Positions 57,168-64,000 of a stretch of DNA of 64,000 nt are shown piece by piece. The position numbers and the translations under genes were made by a program. Where the stretch lies: the NCBI RefSeq assembly GCF_004768465.1, contig NZ_SRMF01000001.1:62001-126000 (forward strand). The letters are read 5' to 3'. Numbering within the stretch: position 1 is the stretch's first letter; each line of letters begins with the position of its first letter. The stretch is from Natronospirillum operosum. GTDB taxonomy: Bacteria > Pseudomonadota > Gammaproteobacteria > Pseudomonadales > Natronospirillaceae. Below the pieces are notes generated by a model that saw nothing but the letters and a program-made list of their open reading frames with translations, was not told the DNA's origin and searched no databases.

Positions 57168-58550
57168 ATGAGTGTCTTGCCTGTACGCGTACTGTGTTCA
57201 ATCAGTTTGATTTATGTGACCCGGATGCTGGGTCTGTTTATGGTTCTGCCGGTGATCATGCTGTTGGGCACCGATTATGCCGGCGCCACCGCCGCGACCC
57301 TGGGCGTCGCACTGGGGATCTATGGTCTGACTCAGGCCGGGCTGCAGATACCGCTGGGGATGCTGTCCGATGTGTGGGGGCGCCGACCCGTGCTGCTGGT
57401 CGGCCTGGCCGTGTTTGCCATTGGCAGCGTGGTGGCGGCTCTGGCCGAGAGTGTTACCGGTCTGATTATCGGCCGAGCCCTGCAGGGGGCGGGAGCCATT
57501 TCCAGTACTCTGCTGGCGCTGCTGGCGGACCTGACCCCGGCCCGGCACCGCACTCTGGCCCTGGCTGTGGTCGGCATCAGCATCGGCATGTCCTTTTCCC
57601 TGGCCATGGTGCTGGGACCGCTGGTGGCAGGAGTGGCCGGCCTGCCCGGGGTGTTTGTGCTGACCGCAGTACTGGCTCTGCTGGCCATGCTGCTGGTACT
57701 GCTGCTGCCAACGCCGGCGCACGCAGTGACAGATGGCTATCAGCGCTGGCAGCCGGACCGCTTGCCGGAGGTTGTGCACGCACCCGGTCTGTGGCCCCTG
57801 AATATCGGCATCTTCTGTCTGCATGCGGTGCTGGCTGCGTTGTTCCTGATTGTGCCGACTCGGCTGTCCGAGCTGCAGTTCACGCTGGGCCAGCAGGGTC
57901 TGATCTATCTGCTGATGGCGGCAGTGGCACTGCTGGCGCTGGGGCCCATGATGGGGTTCAGTGAAAAACGGCGGCGGCCCAAGCAGATGGTGCTGGTGGC
58001 CCAGGTTGTATTGATTCTGGGCATGCTGTGCCTGCCCTTCAGCGGCGGTGCGCTGGAGCTCACTCTGGTCGCCATGGCACTGTTCTTTATCGGTTTCAAC
58101 TTCCTGGAGGCCAGTCTGCCGTCCTGGCTGAGCCGCCTGGCGCCGCCCGCTCAGCGCGGTACGGCGATGGGCGTATTCTCCACCTTCCAGTTCCTTGGCG
58201 CCGCAGCCGGAGGCGCGCTCGGCGGGCTGTTGCTCTCCATGGGTGGAGTTCCCTTTGTGGTATTCTGCGCATTGCTGTTCATGCTCATTTGGGTCATGCT
58301 GACGGCCTTGTCGGCACCACCACCTCTGACCCGTCAGTTGGTACTGGAAGCACAGGACCTGCTGCGGCACGATCCACAGGCCAGCGCGGCGCATGGCCTG
58401 CATGCCTGGGCGGAGCACCTGGCGGCGCTGGACGGCGTGCTGGATGTCCATATACTGGATGATGAAACCGCGCTGATGGTACGCGTGTCCGGCAATGAAC
58501 TCGATCAGGCAGCCCTGCTGGCTGCCCATGACAACTCGCAAACGGATTGA
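57168..58550 (+). CDS. YajR-like MFS transporter with C-terminal soluble domain
   Basis: 460 residues. Twelve membrane helices, starting with [15 protein letters not shown], and motif A as [17 protein letters not shown]. After the last helix comes a ~70-residue soluble domain ([39 protein letters not shown]) with a ferredoxin-like beta-alpha pattern. It resembles the YAM domain of E. coli YajR, a DHA1-type efflux protein. Same position between uvrA and ssb as in Pseudomonas. ATG at 57168 places the first helix correctly; ribosome site is weak. Substrate unknown. Confidence 0.88.
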   Translation: MSVLPVRVLCSISLIYVTRMLGLFMVLPVIMLLGTDYAGATAATLGVALGIYGLTQAGLQIPLGMLSDVWGRRPVLLVGLAVFAIGSVVAALAESVTGLIIGRALQGAGAISSTLLALLADLTPARHRTLALAVVGISIGMSFSLAMVLGPLVAGVAGLPGVFVLTAVLALLAMLLVLLLPTPAHAVTDGYQRWQPDRLPEVVHAPGLWPLNIGIFCLHAVLAALFLIVPTRLSELQFTLGQQGLIYLLMAAVALLALGPMMGFSEKRRRPKQMVLVAQVVLILGMLCLPFSGGALELTLVAMALFFIGFNFLEASLPSWLSRLAPPAQRGTAMGVFSTFQFLGAAAGGALGGLLLSMGGVPFVVFCALLFMLIWVMLTALSAPPPLTRQLVLEAQDLLRHDPQASAAHGLHAWAEHLAALDGVLDVHILDDETALMVRVSGNELDQAALLAAHDNSQTD

Positions 58551-58558
58551 TAAACACT

Positions 58559-59089
58559 ATGGCGAAAGGCACAGTCAATAAAGTCATCATATTGGGCCGT
58601 CTGGGGCAGGACCCGGAAGTCCGGGCTGCGGCCAGCGGTACGACCGTGGCCAACCTCAATGTGGCCACCAATGAACTGGGGCCGAAAGACCCCAGTGGCA
58701 TGCGGCAGGAAAACACCGAATGGCACCGCTGTGTGCTGTTCGGGCGCACCGCCGAGCTGGCCCAGCAGTACCTCAGCAAGGGCTCACTGGTCTACCTCGA
58801 AGGCCGGCTGCAGACCCGCAAATGGCAGGACCAAAACGGCAATGACCGCTATTCCACCGAAATTGTGGTCAACGAGATGCAGTTTGTCGGTGGTGGTCAG
58901 GGCGGCGGCCAGGGCGGTGGTCAGGGCATGAGCGGTGGCCAGGGTATGGGCGGTCAGCAGGGCGGTGGCTTCAATCAGCCGCAACAGCAGCAACCGGCTC
59001 AGCAACGCCAGCCACAGCAGCAACCTCAGGCGCAGCCGCAGCAGAGCACCAACAATTTCGATGATTTCGACGACGATATCCCGTTCTGA
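58559..59089 (+). CDS. ssb: Single-stranded DNA-binding protein
   Basis: Coats single-stranded DNA in replication and repair. 176 residues: OB-fold (about 1-110; [54 protein letters not shown]), a Gly/Gln-rich disordered linker (about 115-165; repeats of GGQG), and the acidic tip DFDDDIPF that binds partner proteins. ATG at 58559 is chosen over an in-frame TTG four codons earlier. Starts 9 bp after the MFS gene. Confidence 0.97.
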   Translation: MAKGTVNKVIILGRLGQDPEVRAAASGTTVANLNVATNELGPKDPSGMRQENTEWHRCVLFGRTAELAQQYLSKGSLVYLEGRLQTRKWQDQNGNDRYSTEIVVNEMQFVGGGQGGGQGGGQGMSGGQGMGGQQGGGFNQPQQQQPAQQRQPQQQPQAQPQQSTNNFDDFDDDIPF

Positions 59090-59099
59090 CGGGCTTTCG
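59079..59099 (+). terminator. Small hairpin at the end of ssb
   Basis: CCCGT, TCTG, ACGGG (59079-59092) then CTTTCGT. The 5-bp stem includes the stop codon of ssb and is followed by a short T-rich stretch. Plausible weak intrinsic terminator. Confidence 0.35.
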
Positions 59100-59124
59100 T
59101 TGTGCGTGGATGGGGTAGGCAGGC

Positions 59125-60354
59125 ATGCAGCAACTGGATGAGCTGTACCGCCAGGAATCCCGACGGGTGCTGGCCACCCTGATTCGCTTGCTGGGCGATT
59201 TTGATCTGGCCGAAGAAGCGTTGCATGAGGCCTTTGCTGCGGCCCTGGATCAGTGGCCGCAAACCGGTGTGCCGGCCAATCCGCGCGCCTGGCTGGTGTC
59301 GACCGGTCGTTTCAAGGCCATTGACCGACTGCGTCGGCGCTCGCGGCATGACCAGATCCTGACCGAACTGCAGCAAACCGCCGAGCAGGAAACGACGTCG
59401 AGCCTGGCCGACGAAGCAGTCGGAGATGATCGCCTGCGCCTGATCTTCACCTGCTGTCATCCCGCTCTTTCCACCGAAGCCCGGCTGGCGCTGACGCTGC
59501 GCGAAGTCTGTGGCCTGACTACAGAGGAAGTGGCGCGGGCCTTTCTGGCCCGGCCGTCCACTATCGCGCAGCGCATTGTGCGGGCCAAGAGCAAGATTCG
59601 TGACGCCCGTATTCCCTATGAAGTCCCTGCCGGACCACAACTGCACGAACGCCTGCAGAGCGTGCTGGCGGTGGTCTATCTGCTGTACAACGAAGGCTAT
59701 GCCGCGTCGGCGGGTGACCAACTGCAGCGCCAGTCGCTGAGCCGCGAAGCCATCCATCTGGGGCGGCTGCTGGGGCAGTTGTTGCCGCAGCCGGAAGTGA
59801 TGGGGCTGCTCGCGCTGATGCTACTGCAGGATGCGCGCAGTGCGGCCCGGGTGTCAGCGGGGGAACTGATCACCCTGGAAGATCAGGATCGCAGCCTGTG
59901 GGATCAGAAGCAGATCAGCGAGGGCATCGAGCTGGTCGAGCAGGCCTTGCCCCGGCCCGGCATGGGCCCCTATTGTCTGCAGGCCGCTATCGCCGCAGTG
60001 CATGCTGAAGCCGCCACCTATGCGGATACCGACTGGGCACAGATCCTGGCTCTGTATGATCTGCTGTACAAGCTTACGCCGACCTCGGTGGTGGCGCTGA
60101 ATCGTGCGGTGGCCCTGGCCATGGTTCATGGTCCGGAGGCCGGTCTCGAGCTGATCGATCCATTGCTGGAGGATCTGGCACCGCGCGGTTATCACCTGGC
60201 CTATGCGGCCAGGGCGGAACTGAATCGGCGTCTGGGGCGGTATGAGCAGGCGCGGCGAGACTACGAACAGGCGCTGGCACTGGTGGAACAGGCACCGGAG
60301 CAACGCCATCTGGAGCGTCAGTTGTCCAGTCTGCCGACAGTGGACGCTCAATAG
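59125..60354 (+). CDS. ECF42-type RNA polymerase sigma factor
   Basis: 409 residues. Region 2 (LIRLLGDFDLAEEALHEAFA, WLVSTGRFKAIDRLRRRS) and region 4 (LTLREVCGLTTEEVARAFLA, QRIVRAKSKIRDARIPY) define an ECF sigma factor. A ~200-residue C-terminal helical domain with TPR-like repeats follows (LYNEGYAASAGDQL, YDLLYKLTPTSVVALNRAVA, HLAYAARAELNRRLGRYEQA). This is the ECF42 pattern, regulated without an anti-sigma factor. ATG at 59125 follows GTAGGCAGGC. The DGPF/YCII partner gene sits 75 bp downstream, the hallmark neighbour of the group. Confidence 0.88.
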   Translation: MQQLDELYRQESRRVLATLIRLLGDFDLAEEALHEAFAAALDQWPQTGVPANPRAWLVSTGRFKAIDRLRRRSRHDQILTELQQTAEQETTSSLADEAVGDDRLRLIFTCCHPALSTEARLALTLREVCGLTTEEVARAFLARPSTIAQRIVRAKSKIRDARIPYEVPAGPQLHERLQSVLAVVYLLYNEGYAASAGDQLQRQSLSREAIHLGRLLGQLLPQPEVMGLLALMLLQDARSAARVSAGELITLEDQDRSLWDQKQISEGIELVEQALPRPGMGPYCLQAAIAAVHAEAATYADTDWAQILALYDLLYKLTPTSVVALNRAVALAMVHGPEAGLELIDPLLEDLAPRGYHLAYAARAELNRRLGRYEQARRDYEQALALVEQAPEQRHLERQLSSLPTVDAQ

Positions 60355-60429
60355 GGGTCAGCTGTTGTCTGTTTTGACGTGGCCCGTGCGACTATAGAGG
60401 GACACCCTGACGACGAGAGGTCGAGCACG

Positions 60430-60798
60430 ATGAAATATATAGCCCTGGTCTATTACCGGGAACAGATCATGAACGACATGAGCCAGCAGGAATGGGATGC
60501 GCTGAATCAGGAGTGCATTGCCGGCGTGGAGAAACTGGTGGCGGATGGGAAAATGCTGGATGGCGCACCCTTGCTGTCGGTCGACACGGCCACCACGGTG
60601 CGCGTGCGCGAGGGGCGCATAACGACCACTGATGGCCCCTTCGCCGAGACCCGCGAACAACTGGCCGGTTTCTACCTGCTGGAAGCCCGTGACCTCAATG
60701 AAGCCATTCAACTGGGCGGCCGTATTCCAACGGCACGCTATGGCTCGATAGAGGTGCGGCCGGTGCGCGAACTCAGAGCGGAAGACAACGAGCGCTGA
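60430..60798 (+). CDS. DGPF/YCII-family protein
   Basis: 122-residue dimeric alpha-beta barrel protein: MKYIALVYYREQIMNDMSQQ, AGVEKLVADGKMLDGAPLL, and the namesake DGPF motif in TTDGPFAETREQLAGFYLL. Members sit next to ECF42 sigma factors and are their presumed targets; biochemical role unknown. ATG at 60430. In many genomes several DGPF genes precede the sigma factor; here there is one, downstream. Confidence 0.9.
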   Translation: MKYIALVYYREQIMNDMSQQEWDALNQECIAGVEKLVADGKMLDGAPLLSVDTATTVRVREGRITTTDGPFAETREQLAGFYLLEARDLNEAIQLGGRIPTARYGSIEVRPVRELRAEDNER

Positions 60799-60811
60799 GA
60801 CGCTGCTGGCC

Positions 60812-62317
60812 TTAAGCGGGCCGGCGCCTCAGTCTAAGTGCGGACAGGGTGCGGGCCCGCACCGCCCGTGCCAGTTGCGGGTCGTCGGCCAGTGAGCGGC
60901 CATAGGACGGAATCATCTCGCCGATGCGTTCCTTCCAGTCCGGATTCTTCTGCCGTTTGGGGAAGCAGCGTTCGATCACGTCCAGCATGGCGCGCACGGC
61001 TGTCGAGGCGCCCGGTGAGGCACCCAGCAGAGCTGCCAGCGAGCCATCTTCCGACACGATGATCTCGGTGCCAAACTCCAGCTTGCCGCCTTTTTTCGGG
61101 TCCTGCTTGATGATCTGCACCCGTTGTCCGGCCTGCGCCAGTTCCCAGTCGTCACTCCGTGCCTGTGGATAGTAGTCACGCAGGCTGCCCATGCGGCTTT
61201 TCTGGCTCTGCAGCGCTTCGCGCATCAGATAGACCGTCAGCGGCATGTTATCCAGGCCGGCTCCAACCATGGGTTTGACGTTGCCCACATTCATCGACTT
61301 CATCAGGTCGGTAACCGAGCCCGATTTCAGGAACTTGGTGGTAAAACCGGCAAACGGACCAAACAGCAGTGAACGCTCGCCGCCGATAATGCGCGTATCC
61401 AGGTGCGGTACCGACATCGGCGGCGCGCCAACGGCCGCCTTGCCGTAGACCTTGGCTTCGTGCTGGGCCACCACCTCGGGGTTGCGGCAGACCAGCCACT
61501 GGCCGCTGACCGGGAAGCCGCCATAGCCCTTGCCTTCGGGAATGCCGGACTTGTGCAGCAGCGGCAGCGCTGCGCCGCCGGCACCCAGGAATACGAAGCG
61601 GGTGCGCACCCGGTAGACCCGGTCGGTATGGGTGTCTTCCAGCTCCACACTCCAGGTGCCGTTGTCGCGCTGCTTGAGGTCACGCACTTTTGTGTGGGTG
61701 CGCAGCTCGAAATGGTCCTGGCCGTCCAGATACTGCACCAGATGCCGGGTCAGGGCGCCGAAATCGACATCGGCGCCATAGGGCACCCGGGTTGCAGCTA
61801 CAGGCGTGTCGGCGGAGCGCTCGGCCATGACCAGCGGCATCCACTGACGCAGCTGCTCCGGGTCTTCGCTGTAGACCATATCCTGGAACAGGTGGTGCTG
61901 GCTGAGCAGCTCATGGCGTTTCTTCAGAAAGGCCACATTCTTCTCGCCCCAGACAAAACTCAGGTGCGGGGTCGGGTTGATGAACTGTTCGGGTTCGGGC
62001 AAATGGCCCTGTTCAACCAGCCAGGACCACAACTGGAGGCTGATTTCGAAATTGGCATTGATGTTGACGGCCTTGCTGATGTCGATGTTGCCGTCCTGAT
62101 CCTGCGGGGTGTAGTTGAGCTCGCAGTACCCGGCATGACCGGTGCCTGCATTGTTCCAGCCGTCGGAACTTTCACGGGCCGGACCATCCAGCGACTCCAC
62201 CATCATGATGTTCAGAGAAGGGTCCAGGGACCGCAGCAGCACACCCAGTGTTGCACTCATTGTGCCGGCGCCTACCAGCACCACGTCGGCCTGTTCTGCC
62301 AAACCTCGCCACCTCAT
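60812..62317 (-). CDS. mqo: Malate:quinone oxidoreductase
   Basis: Membrane-associated FAD enzyme oxidising malate to oxaloacetate and passing electrons to quinone. 501 residues: the FAD loop VVLVGAGTMSATLGVLLRSL, then SDGWNNAGTGHAGYCELNYT, NPTPHLSFVWGEKNVAFLKK, and the C-terminal blocks LFGPFAGFTTKFLKSGS and LLGASPGASTAVRAMLDVIE. Length fits the family. ATG complement at 62315-62317; a promoter with TATATA lies just upstream. Faces the ECF42/DGPF pair. Confidence 0.95.
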   Translation of the reverse strand: MRWRGLAEQADVVLVGAGTMSATLGVLLRSLDPSLNIMMVESLDGPARESSDGWNNAGTGHAGYCELNYTPQDQDGNIDISKAVNINANFEISLQLWSWLVEQGHLPEPEQFINPTPHLSFVWGEKNVAFLKKRHELLSQHHLFQDMVYSEDPEQLRQWMPLVMAERSADTPVAATRVPYGADVDFGALTRHLVQYLDGQDHFELRTHTKVRDLKQRDNGTWSVELEDTHTDRVYRVRTRFVFLGAGGAALPLLHKSGIPEGKGYGGFPVSGQWLVCRNPEVVAQHEAKVYGKAAVGAPPMSVPHLDTRIIGGERSLLFGPFAGFTTKFLKSGSVTDLMKSMNVGNVKPMVGAGLDNMPLTVYLMREALQSQKSRMGSLRDYYPQARSDDWELAQAGQRVQIIKQDPKKGGKLEFGTEIIVSEDGSLAALLGASPGASTAVRAMLDVIERCFPKRQKNPDWKERIGEMIPSYGRSLADDPQLARAVRARTLSALRLRRRPA

Positions 62318-62335
62318 CCGAAAATGTGGCGCGAG

Positions 62336-62364
62336 TATATACTAATTGACCGTGGTTAAGTAAA
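62336..62364 (-). promoter_or_regulatory. Candidate sigma-70 promoter of mqo
   Basis: Minus strand: TTTACT (complement 62359-62364), 17 bp, TATATA (complement 62336-62341), extended by CT to a TATACT-like sequence. It would give a start site very close to the mqo ATG, so the leader would be very short. Found by eye. Confidence 0.4.
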
Positions 62365-62528
62365 TGATGCTGTGCAATTTATTCATCAACCAGACCAAAG
62401 TCGTAGCCTTTGCGAGCGCTCGAAAAATGGTGCCGCTATGGCCGGGAAACCTCTGTGGTGGGCGCTTCCGGCGAACTCTGGCATACTGTCAACCTGACTT
62501 GACTCCGCACCGCACAGGCATCTGATTG

Positions 62529-63890
62529 ATGGCACAGGCTTCGCCAGACATGGAATTGCAGGCAGCGCTCGGCGAGGGCAATGACGCCCGCCTGGCGGCG
62601 GTGGTGGCGGCCCTGCAACCAGCCGATCTGGCCGCTTTCCTGAGCGCAGAGGGGCGCAATGATCCGGCCCTGGCAGAACAGCTGCTGGCGCATCTGACAT
62701 TGTCGGAGCGGGCCCGCGCCTTCGGTTATCTGGATGCCACGCTGCAGGCCAGGGTGGCCGCGCGGCTGTCGCCGACTGCCCTGGCCCGCCTGCTGGGCAA
62801 GATGGATGCCGATGAGCGGGCCGACCTGTTCAAGCTGGTCAACGAGGATGTACAGGAAGCGGCTTTGCGCCAGATGGCCCGGGAGGAGCGCGAAGATCTG
62901 CGGCGCCTGGCCAGCTATGAAGAGGGGACTGGCGGCGCGCTGATGACCAGCGACTATGTCGCTGTGCCGGAAAACCTCACCGTGGCGGCGGCGTTGCAGG
63001 CAGTGCGCTCGACCGCACCGGATGCGGAAACCATCTATCAGGTGTATATCATCGACCATGAGCATCGGCTGCAGGGGACGGTATCGCTGCGCGAACTGAT
63101 TCTGGGTCTGCCGGATCAGCCGCTGGATGAGCTGATGCGCACCGAGCTGGTTACCGGCCAGGTCGATACCGCACAGGAAGAAGTGGCCCGCCTGATCAGT
63201 CGCTATGACCTGCTGGCACTGCCGATACTGGATGCCGACCAGCGTCTGGTCGGCATCGTTACCCACGATGACGCCATGGATGTGGCGGCTGAAGAGGCCA
63301 CCGAGGACATGCACAAGGCGGCGACCATCGGCAAGCTGCATCGTGGTATCGGTCAGTCGGGGCTGCTGGAACTGTACCGCAAGCGGATCGTGTGGCTGGT
63401 GCTGCTGGTGTTTGCCAATATCCTTTCGGGGTTCGGCATCGCGCATTTCGAGGCCACGATAGAGGCTTATATAGTACTGGTATTCTTCCTGCCGCTGCTG
63501 GTGGACAGCAGCGGCAATGCCGGCTCACAGGCGGCCACCCTGATGGTGCGCGGCCTGGCTACCGGCGATGTGCAGCTCCGGCAATGGGGGCGCCATTTTG
63601 GCCGTGAGCTGCTGGTGGCCGGGGCGTTGGGGCTCACCATGGCGGCGGCGGTGTCCATTCTGGGTGTGCTGCGCGGTGGGCCGGATATCGCCTTTGTGGT
63701 GGCGACCAGCATGATTGCCGTGGTGATCATGGGCAGCCTGATCGGCATGAGCCTGCCTTTTCTGCTCAGCCGCGTGGGCTGGGACCCGGCCACCGCCAGT
63801 GCCCCACTGGTGACCTCGATTGCCGATGCGGTGGGGGTGGTGCTCTATTTTTCCATTGCCACGGCCACGCTGGGTTTGCCTGGCGCGTGA
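62529..63890 (+). CDS. mgtE: Magnesium transporter MgtE
   Basis: Mg2+ channel/transporter of 453 residues. N-domain of right-handed helices (PADLAAFLSAEG, ERARAFGYLDATLQARVAAR, LLGKMDADERADLFKLVNE), two CBS domains (LMTSDYVAVPENLTVAAALQ, then LISRYDLLALPILDADQRLV), a plug helix, and a five-helix membrane domain (LLVFANILSGFGIAHFEATI, PLLVDSSGNAGSQAATLMVR, ADAVGVVLYFSIATATLGL). The NAGSQAATL motif is typical. ATG at 62529; a TTG one codon earlier is not needed. It is divergent from mqo across 211 bp; no Mg-sensing leader was recognised in that gap. Confidence 0.94.
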   Translation: MAQASPDMELQAALGEGNDARLAAVVAALQPADLAAFLSAEGRNDPALAEQLLAHLTLSERARAFGYLDATLQARVAARLSPTALARLLGKMDADERADLFKLVNEDVQEAALRQMAREEREDLRRLASYEEGTGGALMTSDYVAVPENLTVAAALQAVRSTAPDAETIYQVYIIDHEHRLQGTVSLRELILGLPDQPLDELMRTELVTGQVDTAQEEVARLISRYDLLALPILDADQRLVGIVTHDDAMDVAAEEATEDMHKAATIGKLHRGIGQSGLLELYRKRIVWLVLLVFANILSGFGIAHFEATIEAYIVLVFFLPLLVDSSGNAGSQAATLMVRGLATGDVQLRQWGRHFGRELLVAGALGLTMAAAVSILGVLRGGPDIAFVVATSMIAVVIMGSLIGMSLPFLLSRVGWDPATASAPLVTSIADAVGVVLYFSIATATLGLPGA

Positions 63891-63892
63891 AG

Positions 63893-64000
63893 CTAGTCCC
63901 TGATCCAGCCGATGGTGTACAGCACGACGCCCAGCGGCAGCAGAATCAGTGACGGGTTGGGCATGGCACCCGGGCTCGGGATCAGCAGCGCAATGATGCC
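63893..64000 (-). CDS. Membrane protein, C-terminal fragment (partial)
   Basis: The last 35 codons before a TAG (complement 63893-63895) are visible; the gene continues past the right edge. The fragment is strongly hydrophobic: IIALLIPSPGAMPNPSLILL, then LGVVLYTIGWIRD at the C-terminus, likely one or two membrane helices. No family can be named from this fragment. It converges on mgtE. Confidence 0.6.
   Translation of the reverse strand, partial: GIIALLIPSPGAMPNPSLILLPLGVVLYTIGWIRD

Overview
The window is chromosomal DNA from a GC-rich gammaproteobacterium. The order alaA / trpE-trpG-trpD-trpC-(Crp/Vfr)-OsmC, the block lptD-surA-pdxA-rsmA-apaH, and uvrA-MFS-ssb resemble Pseudomonas and its marine relatives (Pseudomonadales/Oceanospirillales). 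A glucosylglycerate-type compatible-solute pair, FlgP/FlgT flagellar outer-membrane proteins and several chemoreceptors suggest a motile, probably marine or halotolerant cell. I cannot name genus or species. No rRNA, tRNA, CRISPR array, prophage or complete insertion sequence was recognised.

Layout. 1-3.4 kb: the start of alaA, a coiled-coil membrane protein, and a phosphatase/synthase pair for glucosyl(mannosyl)glycerate. 3.5-5.6 kb: a large protein joining an apparent SLOG-like nucleotide-binding domain to four membrane helices (SLATT-like), a candidate nucleotide-signal or defence effector. 5.7-19.6 kb: chemotaxis genes (three chemoreceptors and one CheW), a penicillin-acylase-family enzyme, Sir2, DUF2237, 5-formyl-THF cyclo-ligase, an ornithine-cyclodeaminase homologue, and an unrecognised two-gene membrane module. 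19.6-31.3 kb: accessory regulators and enzymes (PPOX/MocR/VOC with a divergent TetR and paired operators, ArsR/SRPBCC with palindromes, Pcm, a sugar-nucleotidyltransferase-like protein with an in-frame 21-bp repeat, Na/Pi symporter, Bcr/CflA-type exporter, hydrolase, barrel protein).

31.3-46.9 kb: AlkB, TesB, UbiX, CCA transferase, FlgP, FlgT, then a minus-strand envelope/translation operon (lptD, surA, pdxA, rsmA, apaH), followed by djlA, DUF3530 and rpe. 47.1-53.5 kb: tryptophan genes, a 57-residue membrane protein, a Crp/Vfr regulator, OsmC and an EamA transporter. 53.5-54.1 kb: a 597-bp non-coding interval. It holds two inverted copies of a ~97-nt structured element whose substitutions are almost all compensatory, and these flank a 30-bp tandem repeat and REP-like hairpins. 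54.1-64 kb: uvrA, a YajR-like MFS protein, ssb, an ECF42-type sigma factor with its DGPF/YCII partner, mqo, mgtE and a partial membrane protein.

Most genes are ordinary. The strongest unexplained signals are the covarying inverted elements at 53653-54036, the SLOG/SLATT-like protein at 3461-5608, the two-gene membrane module at 13590-15504 with its zero-gap divergent start, and a well-formed FNR/ANR-type promoter in front of one chemoreceptor.
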